Source: Lasiosphaeris hirsuta | Lineage: Eukaryota; Ascomycota; Sordariomycetes; Sordariales; Lasiosphaeriaceae | NCBI GenBank assembly: GCA_030549175.1 | Contig: JAUKUA010000001.1 | Location: 6,076,001 to 6,140,000 of the forward strand | Reading direction: 5' to 3' | DNA: 64,000 nucleotides | Shown: in pieces, positions 11,281-25,138 of the stretch | How the letters are laid out: each line of letters opens with the position of its first letter | How positions within the stretch are numbered: the first letter of the stretch is position 1 | Made by a program: the position numbers and the translations under genes | Notes under the pieces: generated by a model | Told to the model about the DNA's origin: nothing | The model's database searches: none | Seen by the model: the letters and a program-made list of their open reading frames with translations, nothing else

Positions 11281-12011
11281 AGGCGCTCACTGGCTGCGTG
11301 AAAGAAAGAGAAAAGGGGGGAATGACAGCCTGTTCCGGGAATTTTATCAAGATGCACCAATTCCTCAAGCTGTCGGATGACAATGAAGGTGCGAAGGTAC
11401 GAAGGCATGCGAGTCCGGCGATTGGGACCTGAGGAAAACGCGGTCAGCAAGTCGACAGGGATTGGAGATGCAGGTCGACACCAACTCACGTGCCATGCCT
11501 GCCTGAGGGCGCATTTCTGGGCCCAGCTTCCCCGCAGAGGCTTGCCTGTGGACCCGACCAAGACCGAGCCAAGACTGCTAGCTGCCTAAACGTCCGTGTT
11601 CCCAGCTACAGTATTGTGCTTCTCGTCCTTTGAGTCTCATCCTGACAGGTGCACAGGTGCTCGGGTTGAACTGGGATATACTCTTTATTTTGTGTAGTGT
11701 TCTGCCTGTTTAGTGACGACATGGCCCACCTGCGCGTCCGCATCGGTCATCCCAGCAATGACTGAGCCAACTAGAGCCATACAAAATCGAGCAAATCGAG
11801 CATGTGAGGCCATCGGCAGCTGTCTTGCTATTTGATACATCCGTGCTATGTAGCCTCATTTCGCCTTTCGACCAAGACATTAAGCTTGCTACTCCGCACA
11901 TCGACACGCTACTCCCGGAATGCTTCACCACCAGCCACCCAAAAACCGTCACTGGGTGTTCGAGTCTTCCCCGGCCAAACCACTCCCAAAGACCATCTCG
12001 AGGCCGGCGGC
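11281..12011. promoter_or_regulatory. Divergent spacer between the Ser/Pro-rich gene and FAB1
   Basis: Holds the FAB1 promoter and leader, and possible 5' exons of the minus-strand gene (see that entry). The frame of FAB1 stays open upstream to 11832, but the upstream part lacks similarity. No TATA-like box or repeat is evident. Confidence 0.45.
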
Positions 12012-15000
12012 ATGGCCAACGCCAACGCCCCTAAGCCTCCTTCCTTAACTCTCACAAGTCCTCCGTCGCCCGGAAATGCACGACCCCGCCGCGACTCCCT
12101 AGCCTCTATATCCACATCTTCGCATATCGACAAGGAGCAGCTTGCCCTCGCCCTCGACAAGATTCACACATCGGCTAGCCAGTCTGGCGTCCTCACGACT
12201 TTCAACGATTTCGCCCCGCCCCCGGGCACCTTACCCGTGGTGGAAAATAAAGGAACTGCAGGCGACCTCGTACAACAGGGTTTGAGTGGGCTGTACAGCC
12301 GTTTCAAAGAGGCTGTCGGCGCTGTTGGCAAAACATCTTCCCAAGAGACGGACGATGTTGATAGTCAAGATGGCGTGTCAAAGAAGAGCGCCAGCGCCGT
12401 CACTACTGCTTCAAAGGCATCCGCCGCTCCCCTCCCAAAGGGGGAGAGTGGCGCAACCATCTTGACCTACGACTCTACCATTTCCTCGGACATCCCGACG
12501 TCTGCTTTGTCCTCTGGTGCAATGACAGCCGAAGGGCTCCAGTCCTCCAAAGCGTCGTCGATAACAACTATGTCAGCCTCTAAAACCACACCACCGAGCA
12601 TACAGAGTCTACCTAGGATAGCAAAGACTTCCGTAGCTACCGCGGCCAACGCCGCTATTGCTCCCATCACAGCAAAGGGGCTCATGGATATGGACGCCTC
12701 ACGGGGGGAAGAGCCGTCGAGCCGGAGTACAGACCGGCGAAGTCTAAGTAGACCCGCCGAAAGCACGCCAACTCCCAGTCTTTCAGGCAACACAAGTCTA
12801 GACGGCGCAGTCCCCGACAGGATTCTCGTTCCTAGTCGCTCTAGGAGGGAAGATGCGCTTAGTATCGATGGCAGCATTGACGCGCCGATGAATACTCTGA
12901 AACAGGCAGGCGAGATGCGCGCTTCTTCAACCTCGTCCCGTGGGCCTTCGGGAGATGCCCTGAGGAGACCTGCTGTGATTGACCGCATCAGCTACTCGAT
13001 GGGCGGTGGCACTCGCTCGAGATCCTCATCCATGGAGCCAGGTACAGCCGAGCCAAGTCCTGTCAGTACATCTGCCCATTCCTCGGTATACCACGACTCC
13101 TTTGCGCATAACATGAGGCCACAGCGGCTGCAATCAGGCGTCATGAAAATCCCGGGCACTACGACCAATGAGGGCGCCCCTGAAATGGTCAACGCGAGGC
13201 TAGAGATGATGCGGAAGCAAGTCCTCAGCAAGGAATTCTGGATGGCCGATGAGACATGCAAGGAGTGCTTCCTCTGTGGCACGCCCTTCTCGGCATTTCG
13301 TCGGAAGCATCATTGCCGGACCTGTGGCTGTATTTTCGACTCCAAATGCACTTCCAACATTTCGGGCCAAAAGTTCGGCGTCCAGGGCTCTCTGAGAGTG
13401 TGCAAAACATGCCTCAATGTCATCAACCGTCGTTACGACAGCGGCTCGGACGATTCGGCCGACGAGTATCTGCCTGCCATCTTTCGCCCGAACCAGCCAA
13501 AGCCGCAGCCTAGCGCCACAAAGCCCAGAACCGACGACGAGGTGAGCATATCGGAGCGGACAGAGGAGGCAGACGACACCAGATCTGCCACGACACCCAT
13601 GATGGCGATCCCCGCAACGCGGCGAGTAGGCGACAACAACCGGCATTCTGCAATATTGGAGATCGATATGCCGCAGCTCAGTCGGCCGAGCTCGTCTCGG
13701 TCTTTAAAGTCACTGGCAAACAGTCGACCACAGTCATCAGGCCACCGCAGACACCACTCCAAGCACAACTTCTTAACCAGATTCAAGGCTTCCACCGAGG
13801 ACAGGGCTCCGTTTCGCAAGCCCGTCAGCGACGAGCTCGGAAAGAAGTCCAAGCTCAATGCCTTCCATGACGATAATATCATCGACCCAGAGCTCGCAGC
13901 CTTCATGTCCGACGAGTCGAGCGGCGATGAGCAAATGGGTATCTTTGCAACCATGAACAGCAACGATATGCAGCCCTCCAGCCTCGATCCAGACAGGTCA
14001 AGTTTCGGTCCGTACTTGAGTGCTGGAAAAAAGCACCGATTTCGCCACGGAGACAAGAGCGTTAGCGGACTCAGCTACACAAGTCGCGGCCATGATGAAG
14101 GCATCGGGATGCCAAATCTGTTGACCCACCCACGCCCGCCAAGGCGACGGAACCTTAGCATTGCTAGTGCTAGTGTGCATCACCTACGGTCTCCTCGTCC
14201 CAAATCCGGGGTTTTCAAAGGCGTTTCAATTTCTGCAGAAACCCTGGCAGCCTTTGAAAACCCTGGAGCCACGGAAACCCCCACCCGCAATAGGAGCGAT
14301 TCAACCCAGGACGGGAAACAGCCTGAGGACGGTCTGAATCCTGCGAGTCTGCAGCACGTGAAGAAGCTTTTCCGGCAGTTGCTAGATGACGCTGACATAC
14401 CCAACCCTGCGGCATGGGAAAGGGCGTTGATCCCCATACTCGACAGGTGCGCGGATGATGTCGATCCAAACATCCGCAATGGAGATGATATGGACATACG
14501 ACACTGGGTCAAGCTCAAGAAGATCCCTGGTGGTAGGCCGAGCGACACTGCCTATGTCCATGGTGTCGTTTTCACCAAGAATTTGGCGCTCAAAAGTATG
14601 CCCCGCAAAATCCGCAACCCGAAGATAGTCATCATCACCTTTCCGATCGAATATCAGCGGCATCCAGAGCAGCATTTTATGAGCTTGCAGCCGGTCATCG
14701 AGCAGGAAAAGGAGTACCTAAGGATGGTGGTCAACCGGATCCTCAATCTCGAACCTCAGGTGCTGCTGGTCGAGAAGAGCGTCGCTGGTGTAGCCCTGCA
14801 ATATCTCTCGGAAGCAAATGTCGCAGTAGCGTACAACGTTAAACCATCCGTCATCGAAGCCGTTTCAAGGATTGTGAACATGCCAATCATCTCATCTATG
14901 GACATGCTAAGTTTGGGCGCCCGCGTTGGGTCGAGTGATAGCTTTGAAGTGAAGACATTCGTCAACAGCGAGATTAAGGGCAAGAAGAAGACATATATTT

Positions 15001-18000
15001 TTATCGCCGGATGCCCCAAGGATCGCGGCTGCACCATCGCTCTCCGTGGTGCTTCCACCCAGGTCCTAGCTCGTATGAAGAAGATAACCGAGTTCATGGT
15101 CTACGTCGTCTACAACTTGAAGCTCGAGTCATGCCTGATGCGTGACGAGTTCGTCCACATGCCAACTGAAGTCACAATCTCCCCGCCTTCTACGACCACA
15201 CAGCAGACGGACGAGAGCCTTACACCATCCTCCGAAGCCCCTGATCAAGCAAGCCAAAACCCGGCAGTACTAGTCACAACCCCAAGCACCGAAAGTGAAG
15301 ACATTTCACAGTCTGCCGCCAGTGTTATTGCCGGCACTGAACAACCTGTTGTGGCCATCTCCCCTGCCCCTGCCCCTGCTGCTCCTACTGTTGCTCCTAC
15401 TGCCGCCGCTGATGAAGCTGAGGCCACGTCAGAACAGGCCAAAAGACTGGTGTCCCTTCACGAGTCGCATACACACGTCTCCCAAGACAGTCAGGTGCCA
15501 GAAGACGTCCCTATGCCAACATACTACAGCGACATGGTGGCAAAATACGAGACCAGAATTCTCTCAGCCTCTCCATTCGTCAAGTTCACGCAGCCCTACC
15601 TACTGATGAAGGCTCGGGAACAGGAAAGGCGCCTGGTTTACCTCAAGCGTCTCCGCGACCAGGACATTGTGGAGGACCAGGGAGAAAGCGAAAGGACCAA
15701 GCAACAGCGCTTCCAGCTGATCAAGCCCGAGATGGTTCACGAGATTGGCCAGAAAGCACCTCGCCAGATTATGGAGGTTCTCCATGCCGTTCATGATGCA
15801 GAGTACGACAAAGCTTTGCATAATTACCAGACCCAGACCAAGCAATGGGAAAACTATATACAAGGCAGCCTGGATCTATTTGACCCTTACTCACACCAGA
15901 ACATCGTCGTTCTTTACTCCGTCACCTGTACAATAACCAAAATCCCCTGCGCCGAGCCTGGCCTGATCGCATTCGAATTTTACAACGAGCACGCCGACTC
16001 GAGTGGCAACCTAGACCAAGACTGTACCTTGGGCCAGTACATCGAAGACGTTTGCGAAAGCGCTGACTCGATATGTCACTCCAATGGATGCGATAGAAAA
16101 ATGTTTGAGCACCATCGAACTTATGTCCATGACAATGCACGCATCACAATGATTGTAGAAAACACACCGAAGTGGCCTGAAAACTTTCCGGAAAAGCCTC
16201 AGGAGAAGGACGGCGAGAAGGAAGGAACTGGTATATGCATGTGGAACTATTGCAAGCTCTGCAGAAAGCATTTTGGGCTCATGCCCATGTCCGTCAGCAC
16301 CTGGAAGTACTCCTTTGGCAAATATCTGGAGCTGTCATTCTGGAGTAGAGGGCTCAGGCTACACTCGCAGACCGAGTGCGAACACGACCACCAACGGGAC
16401 CATGTTCGCTTCTTCTACTACCTATATCGTGACATTGCTGTCAAGGTGCATTACGATCCAATCGATCTCTATGAGGTCATTGTGCCTCGGCCTAGAATTA
16501 CATGGAAGGTGGACAATGACCTCAAACTCAAGAATGAGACCTTTGTAAAGGCCGAGGAACGTTGGAACCGGTTCATCAACTCGGTCAAAGCCAGATTAAA
16601 GAGCATCAGGATCGATAGCGTGCTCCCGGAGAAGACCGAAACCTGTAAGGCCGAAGTCGAAAGACTGGCAAAGAAAGCCCAGGAAGACCAAGCCGAGTTG
16701 CTCCATAGCCTCCAGGCTGCATACATGAACTCCAAGTACTACGAGGTTATCCCTATCAATATCATCATCCGCGAGATGCTCGAGAAGGTGTCGGACTGGG
16801 ATACCGCCTTTGCCAAGTTCGAAGCAGACTTTCTCTCTGACAAAGATGTTCGCCAGTTGACTATTATCCAGCTGAAGAAGATTTTTACAGATAACGAGTC
16901 TAAAGAGTCTCTGCCAGCCACAGATGGGACGACCTCGGTGGGGTCTGAGTCAGAAGAAAAGACGACGCCTGTGACTACTCAGACGAGCCTTTCCGACGTT
17001 GACGAGAAGCCATCTCAAGCCTCCGAGAATGACTCGAATCTGCCAGCTGGGACTCCCCCGTCTCCAGCGACCGAGCCAACGTCCTTGACAAGACAAGCTG
17101 CCGCACATCAGGCCGACGTGATTATGGATAGCGTTGAGCCCCTTGACCTTGCGACGCCAAAGTCTCCAGGCCTTGCAAGAAACACGTTCATTTCCCCAGA
17201 TTTCATCTCTGAAACGGCATCCAACGCGCCCGCCGGACCCACCGAGCCCGCCAACGTTAACATTGCTGAACCTGCCGAACTTGCTGAGCCTGCCGAGTCC
17301 ACTCCTGCCGAGTCCACTGAGCATACCGAGCCTACCGAGCCTACCGATCCATCACCAAGTATTACGCCGACCCCCCTTGTCACTCCCTCTTCAGCACGAC
17401 AAATCGACCCGACACCTTCACCTTACCCTCCTCAGATGTCGTTGACAGAGAAGGTCGAGCAGCTACGCCGGGAACAGCGGGCGGTTTCCAGTGATGCCGG
17501 CGGCTCTGGGTCCGGCACCGAGGGGGGTCCTTCCGGAACTCGGTCTAACGCCGATCGAAGTTTATCCCGCCGGGCTGGGTTGACAGTGTCTCCTCCCATA
17601 GTTCGAGCCTTGACTCAGCCGGCTGGGGCATTGCCGAGGACACAGTCGAATATCGGCAAACTACTTAAAGAGCAGAAAGGGCAGGACTCTGGCGAACTGC
17701 ACAGGGGCTCCTCTCAGGGTACACTTAAGGAAGAGAAGAAGTTTACCGATCGCATTGGTCTCGGGGCCCTGAAAACTCACCGAAAGCCTGGCCCCTCGGC
17801 GATTCCTCGTTACGTGCATAAACGGGAATCCAAGGTCTCTACCCTGGCACGCCACTTTGAGCAGCTCAGTCGAGAATTCGAAAAAGAGAGGATGAGAGAT
17901 CGCAAGCAGCGCGCCGCCAAAATGCAAAACACACGTGCGTTCCTCCCGCGTACTTCTACCAAGGCTATAGTAGAAGTCTATGAAGACGTGGATCAGGCTG

Positions 18001-19658
18001 TCCAGGAGCCGGGCCCGTCGGATGACGACCACGCCGAGAAGAAATCAGTAGAGACCAACACGCCAAGCGCAACTCCGCAAGACTCGCAGACCAAACCGTC
18101 TCAGTCGCCACTTGGCTCACCTAATGAGCCCCAACCGGAGCCGCATCAAGCTGAAGAAACGACTGCAGAAGCGGAGATAGATGAGAATCAACATGAGAGC
18201 CAGGCCGGATCTGATGATGAAGGTGGGGGCAGTGACGCTGACCAGTCAACGCTCACTCTCGACGATATCTTGCCTGATGTCAAGGAGATCGCTGCGTCGT
18301 TAGAGCCCAGTGAGGAGATACCAGAGGAGCTGCCCAAGCACCAGAAAAAGAGTCTCATGACCATGCTCACCAATTTCTGGGCTGAGCGTTCCGCCAGCGG
18401 CTGGACTCCGTTAGAGTACCCCATAAACGCCACCGATCATATATTTATCGACTCTGATGTGATAGTACGAGAGGACGAGCCAAGCTCCCTCATCGCCTTC
18501 GCTCTCAACTCAGAGGACTACAGGCTCAAACTCGCAGATATTCGACAGCAATGGAAGGTGTCGAATCAGCGAGGCACTGACGAGAGTAGCGATGGCCTAG
18601 AGATGAAAGGTACATACACCTCCGGTCTGCGGGACGCCGCCGCCAATAAAGCAGACGTCGAGAAGAACTTGCTTCGGCCAACCTATACCCACATGACGTA
18701 TCAATTCACTGAGGGTTCGGCAAAGATGATGTGCAAGATTTTCTACGCCGAGCAGTTCGACGCCCTTCGACGGAAGTGTGGTACGGCAGATCGCATTGTC
18801 GAGTCATTGTCCCGGTGCTTGAAGTGGGATTCCAAGGGCGGGAAGACTAAGTCGGTCTTCCTCAAGACCTTGGACGACCGGCTTGTGATGAAGTCACTCT
18901 CTCCCATCGAGACATCGGCTTTCCTGAAGTTTGCCCCCGCCTATTTCAATCTCATGGCCGAAGCGCTGTTTCACGAACTGCCTTCGGTCATTGCGAAGAT
19001 GCTTGGCTTTTTCCAGGTCATTATCAAGAACCCAGCGACAAACACCGAGATTAAGCTGGATCTCCTAGTCATGGAAAATCTCTTCTACGACCGCTCGCCG
19101 AGCCGCACATTCGACCTCAAAGGCTCGATGCGGAACCGCAGAATCCAGTCGACTGGGGAGCAGAACGAGGTCCTTCTCGATGAGAACATGGTTGAATACA
19201 TCTACGAGTCACCGCTCTTCGCGCGGGAGCACTCGAAGCGCCTACTGAGATCCTCGGTTTGGAACGATACACTGTTCCTAGCTAGGCGAGATGTGATGGA
19301 CTATTCGCTCATGATTGCGGTGGACGATGTGAAGAAGGAGCTCGTCGTAGGCATCATTGACTGCATCCGGACATATACCTGGGACAAGCGACTCGAGAGT
19401 TGGATTAAGGACCGCGGCTTTGCTGGTGGCGGTCGCAACAGGCCAACGGTGACAAGTCCTAAAGAGTACAAGTCTCGGTTTAGAGAGGCAATGGCGAGGT
19501 ATGACGTTCTCCGTTAAGTCCGATTCGTTGAAAGGTCCACTGACACACGGGTTTCTAGGTACATCCTGCAAGCGCCGAACTGCTGGCATCTTTTTGGAAT
19601 TAACTCGGCGTCGTCCGGCAACGGGCCTGACGCTCCTCGTGCGAGATTCGAATTATAG
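12012..19658 (+). CDS. FAB1: 1-phosphatidylinositol-3-phosphate 5-kinase Fab1 (PIKfyve)
   Basis: Makes PI(3,5)P2 on endosome/vacuole membranes. I chose the ATG at 12012 (MANANAPKPPS), which has a good context, over an in-frame upstream ATG at 11832. Exon 1 runs to 19498. A 60-bp intron (19499..19558, GTATGA...TTCTAG) must be removed; reading through gives a false stop at 19517. Exon 2 supplies YILQAPNCWHLFG and ends at 19658, total 2528 residues. Domains: FYVE finger about 409-475 (RRKHHCRTCG); TCP-1/chaperonin-like domain about 785-1045; Cys-rich CCR region about 1350-1510; PIP5K kinase about 2228-2528 with SKGGKTKSVFLKTLDDR, TFDLKGSMRNR, DYSLMIAVDD and GIIDCIRTYTWDK. Long Ser/Thr/Pro/Glu-rich linkers, including a Pro/Ala/Glu/Thr stretch near 1735-1780, separate them. 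Confidence 0.96.
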
Positions 19659-22600
19659 AGGGGCGAGATGATACTGCTGTGTGACTAACTCCACTGTGGC
19701 GGTTATTTTGTGTGCTTTTCGGGTACAGCGGGGCCTGATATTGAACCTGGCTTGGCGTCAAAGGAACGGACCGGAAGAACCTAGACACCTTGGAATGGGT
19801 CAAGGAAGAGAGATGGCATTCAAGACATCTCGACCTTGCAGGCGATTGCCATATCTACAGTTGCAGCTTGTCTTAAACAGATGGATCCACCATCGCTTCC
19901 TTAGGCTTGAATTAAGAGTTGGCTGGGCATGGCAGTGGCATATCGCTTATCCTAGTATGTGATTTAGATATTGCTTCACAGGTCGAGGCTATATTCGAGG
20001 AAATTGGTAGGGAATGACGGGGTAGTGCTACCTGACCTCAATAGTAGACACGATGTGCCGTTTGAACGTTGGCGCCACGCTCATTGGCGTGGATAAAGCT
20101 ACCCACATTAGCGTCACAAACTGTCGTGATCACATAGCATCTGGATTTTTTTGGTGTTCTCCCATTCACTGCAGTGATAGGTTAGGGGCACTTTGGATAT
20201 GATGCAAGCTGAAGTTAGTTTTTGCCAGACAAAGCTATGCCCGCTAGAAGAGTCAGGTTACATCTGTCCCAGTTCCTTATGCTTCCCGCCTGCTTACCCA
20301 CCTGCCGCCTTGCCAGAGAGTAGGAAATGTATCATAGATATCGAGAGCCATCGAGAACACCAGTGAGAGACTAAATCCAGCCCGCCCCTGGATGATCTTG
20401 CTCGATTCCGAGGCTTCAGGTATGACCTCTCGCAACAGAGCGTCTTTGCCTTAGCGAACCTTAGGTTGAAACCGAGAAAAGTCTCAAATTACGAGCCAGC
20501 CCATATTACTCTGCCCCCTCCCCCCCCCTTCAACAGACCCGTTCACCTACACCGGGATGGCGGCGGCAGAGACAAGTGTCACATTGGGGTCATACTAGGG
20601 GCGTCGTTTTGAAGTTCATTAAGGGAGGCATGGGAGACCATGACATTTCGGGTTGACAAGGACTGCGTCTCGAGCAGCAACGTCAGCCGTTGGAGCAGGT
20701 AGAAGCGGACCGAACTCAACGGCCATCCTGGTGGCGCCAGGGCCGAAAAAAAACACGTCACGGCCACCGGATACAAATCGACACCGGCGATGTTCTTAGA
20801 TATTCCGATGGGCGAATCAATTTATTATTATCACGATCCCAGATGACCCGACAGCTGCTGTCCCACTACCATCCTCAGGGGACACAGCATCGCGGACCGG
20901 ACCCGACAAACAGAGAAAACTCTTCATCGGGAAGATCAACTGCCCTCGGCTCAGGGATCCCCTGACATGTAAATACTAGATGACACACGTCGGCGGTAGG
21001 AGGCAGGAAGCCGCGGCACCAAACGTACGACATCCAGACGAACTACCCACAGGCCGCAGCGCCGGCTAGGGGGCTCCTTTAGTAACGATCACGTATGCTG
21101 CCCTGGGGAAGCACTGCATCACCCAAGAGACCACGTAACGCGCTCAAGAAAAAGAGATCCGGCCCAGTCGACACACCCAGAGCCGTCCGGTGTCCGATGT
21201 CTCGGGACCAAGACGATCGTCGGGTCGGGACCCAGCATAGTGGTTGCAGCATGTAATGTAGCGTACCTTATACTACACCGGGCTTTCCCCCTCAACCGTC
21301 CTCGTCTATAAAGTCAACCGCCTTCTCGACAGGGACGTTCGGGGTCCGATAGCTCGCATTTCGACGCAAATGTTCAACATGAACGGCAGCCCGCATAAGA
21401 GAGAAGATATCAGGGCACGTGTATGTATGTCTGTGTGGTCGATGTCATGTTGGTAGCACAGGGTCTACCTTGCCCAAGCAGGCTGCAGATAAAAGGGGGC
21501 AGCCGTTGGATGAGTTCAGAATGGCAAATCACACAACGGCCAGAACCACGGATGAGACAAGCTGAGGTGAAATAGACGTGCCGATGCGATGCATCTCAGC
21601 ATAAAGCACCTGAACAGAGAAAAGCAGACCTTGTGAAGCATCATTTCAAGCAGTCAACTCCCAGTGCAAGCCATCGAGTCATCACCACTTGATGTTTGAT
21701 GCTCGCAGGCTTCCGACGGCATTTCTAGAAGCCCTAGAGACGCCAAGTGATCCTTGGACGCCATCCGTTGATCTAGAGGCACAATCCGCCCGCAAATCAC
21801 GTAATCATAGCATGCCAAGATTCATATTGCTTTTTTTTTCTCTTTCTCCCTTTCCTTCCTTACGCCCCAGCACCTTACCCACTTGTTTTTTTCAGCTCAC
21901 CAGAGCCAGCAAAAGGGCGGAGATTGGGGCGTTTTTGTCAATCAAGGCGTGCTCTCCCTCGCTCTGCCCGTGTGTCTAACCACCAGCCATTCGCTAAATG
22001 GGGGCGCCACAGGGCTGGGCTCCCTCGCTCGGGCGCGGGAGGAAGGGCCAACCGACAGGCATCCTTTTGCGGAATATCTTGATGAGGAGACCGGGTGACG
22101 TCCAAACGTTTGAGGGGTGTCTCTCCCCCATTGGCGGCTTCGCGTGCAACATATTATTAGTACCTGGGTATAGTCTGAATCTCTCGCGCGCCGCGCTCCC
22201 GGCAGCTTGTTTCGCCGATCTCTCACGAGCGGACTTCCTGCAGCGGACCAGAGAGCGACAGCCAACGGCATGAGGGACGGGGGCCCGGTAAAATTGTAGC
22301 AAATACTACCCGAAGGCTCCTTGTTGCACACAGCGGCAACGACGCCGCGTCGTGCCCGTCCCTCCTCGCTCCAACCCCCACCAGTCGGAGAATTTCAATG
22401 CGAAATGGTGGGCCGGAGATGATGCCCCCCCCGAAGTTCCAGAGACGCGGGGGGTCGGCAAGCGATAAAAAACATGTTTTGTTATCCCCTCCTTCGGCAG
22501 GTACTGGCCTGTTCTGGTAGGCGAGACTGTCACCGACGCGAGGGAACAGGAAGCTCTTGTCGCGTCTATGGCTGCCCAAAGAGGAGATTTGTGGAATAGG

Positions 22601-23652
22601 ATCTTTGATTGCACAAGGCATTTTCCCCCTCATCCCGGGTGCCGTGTCGCACTGACAGAGAGTGCTTTGTTGCTAGCCACGAGTGGCTTGCAGTTGGACC
22701 CCGTCGTCTGCAGCGCAGCGGTGCCGTGTTCTCCCTTGACAGCGCGGAACTTTGACGCGTAGAGTGGTTTTCCCCTGCCCGCCTCCTGAACCTTGCGATT
22801 GGCTGATTGTAATTTCGACATTTGTTTCCCCATCCAGCAGATCGAGTCAATAGGAGAGCGATTTGTTGGTGATCAGCCTCAAGAACACGTTCCTCTCCTA
22901 ATTGATTGAGATTACGCTGCTGCGTTGTTGGCGCGGCGGCGGCTGTAAACTGGGAATCGGAGCACTGCTGAAGGAAAAAAGGGGCGAGGCGAATGATGTG
23001 GTAACGTCGTCACTCTCCTAACCACGATACTTGGAGCAATGCTGGCCTGCCAAAGCGGGCTCTACTACCCCGTCCATCGTCATCGAACAGAGGATCTGGA
23101 GCAACGCCTCACACGCACGAGACCCGAGACCTGAGACGACCGCTGGCCAGGCTTGCCGCTTCCGCCCACTGAGAAGGCTGACGGAGTGTGTGTCCATGTA
23201 TATCTCCATACCAGGAACGCTGGTAGGAAGGCAATCCGTACTGCTGACGGCTCTATTGGAAAGGGAGAAGTGGCCCTGGACAGCTTGGCTCGTTGCTCTC
23301 AGGGGGTCGAAGCTTGTCCACTAACCAAGGCGCTTACTGTGTGTTATGCATTTGACGGCGGAGCTGCCTCTCCTCAGTGACATTTGCCCCGCGATAAGAT
23401 CGACCAATGGGGCTGGAGGCTGGGGTAGCTCAATGTTTGCCTGAAATGCTACGCTATGCAGATCATGGCGTGCGTTGAAGAGATGTTATCCAGATTCCAG
23501 ATCTAGATAACAGCTGGTTCCTGCTGCACCTTTCCAGGCGAGTCGGGGCGTTTGCCTGATGGGTTTTTGATATATGGTCTGGTTATCTTCAGAAGAAGAG
23601 CGTGTGTTGAATTAAACACCACTCCCGTCAGCTGCTTCAGAGCGCGAGATAA

Positions 23653-23680
23653 GCAGCGAGGCAGCGAGGTAGCGAGGCAG
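23653..23680. repeat. Imperfect tandem 8-mer, GCAGCGAG x3.5
   Basis: Three and a half copies of GCAGCGAG, with one G-T change at the start of the third. Slippage-type simple repeat. Confidence 0.8.
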
Positions 23681-25120
23681 TCCCTCAATCGTTGTCTCGG
23701 GAAGATGATACCCCTGGCTGGCCCATCTAGAACAGACAGGGAGCTTGGTTGGACGGGACCGGGGCTCTCGACTGGAGGAACTTGCTGCGAAGACACGAGA
23801 CCTCGGTCAGTGGTTAATTGGCCATCCCACATAGAGACCCGGAACACGCCATGAATACTACTACCGCAACGGGCAGCGGCCTCGAACGCCGGAGAGCCTC
23901 TGAACCGGAGGTGTTGGTCCAGACTGATAGCGTCGATGTGTGTCAAAGACCATCCGTCCTCAATCTTTTGAAGACTTACTGGTTGGGGGGCATATTTGCC
24001 TCACAATCCGAACCAGGAACCCAACTCGGGGGCTTCACATCTTGGAAGCAGATCTCGCGCGCGTTCAAATGTGCCCGATACAGCCTGTCAGGCCCCCCAC
24101 CTGCAAACCCGGCTCCCAGCCTTCTTTTCAAGCACTTACCATGACTAGGTACGACGCAAGGACGGATCCTTCGTCGTACGCAGTGTGGCAGAAGACGACG
24201 ACGCGGTGGGGGAAACGTGCTGGCTACTGGTGTTGGTCGCTTGGCCGCCGGCCACTGGGACTGGCTGGCGTGCTGCACAAACGCGTCATGAAAAGCTGCG
24301 GCTGCACGCTGCTGCTGCTGCCAAACACCGCATCGCGTCTTGCATCTGGTCTTTTCGCGTGACCCATGCGGTGGGATTGGCCAATTGGTGCTTCCTGTTC
24401 AAGTGTGTTTGATACCTATGGGACAAGTTGGATTGCCATGTGCTATGGGGGCGGCCACTGCGACTTGTCTGAGCGCTTGTTTCCTGTGCCAATTCTTGCC
24501 AATTCCTGCCGCTTGGCAGCTCGAAAGGGCGCGGAAAGAGCGTCTCGACGACGCGGCATCTCCACCCACCCACACGCACAGAGGAAAGAGCAAGACGCGG
24601 GCAACACACGAGTACGGCCGGCTGCACCCACCCGTGCCGCTAAATGGCCCAAGGCTGAGGCCGTCACGTAGCGAGCTGCGCAAGCCGGCGGTGACTTGGC
24701 ACGAGCAGTAATATGCACACCCACCTACACTCCGAAGGCCTTAGAATGTCGACCGGCTGGCTGCGAGCCAGATCGCAGCGGATGGCGAAAGAGTTCGCCG
24801 ACTAGGGTCAAAGGGGCAAGGGATGGATGTGTATGATGCAATCGCGCCCCGTGCCGAGAAAAGAAGAAGCGTGTAGAGGCCGATTCTCTGTTGGGTTAGC
24901 TGTTTGGCCGTTCAACTAGCATTGTATGTAGTACACTATTTTCGGCTTTGAGGCACACGTTCGCACCTGCCCCGATCCGGCACCGTCGCGGGGTAGGGGA
25001 GACGCCGGACAGGGGCCCGAAGAACGCCGCCGAATCCCGGGCAGAGGAAGCTTTGGCCTGTTGAGATCGAATCTCGCCGTGGCGTTGTCAGAGAGGAAAA
25101 AGAAGGGGTCCAATATAGTG

Positions 25121-25138
25121 TGACTGTGACTGTGACAG
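25121..25138. repeat. TGACTG microsatellite (3 units)
   Basis: Units TGACTG, TGACTG, TGACAG. Simple sequence in the gene-free stretch; no function evident. Confidence 0.7.

Noticed and set aside
11832..12011. 60-codon N-terminal extension of FAB1
   Set aside because: In frame but lacks family-like sequence; the ATG at 12012 has better context (GGCATGGCC).
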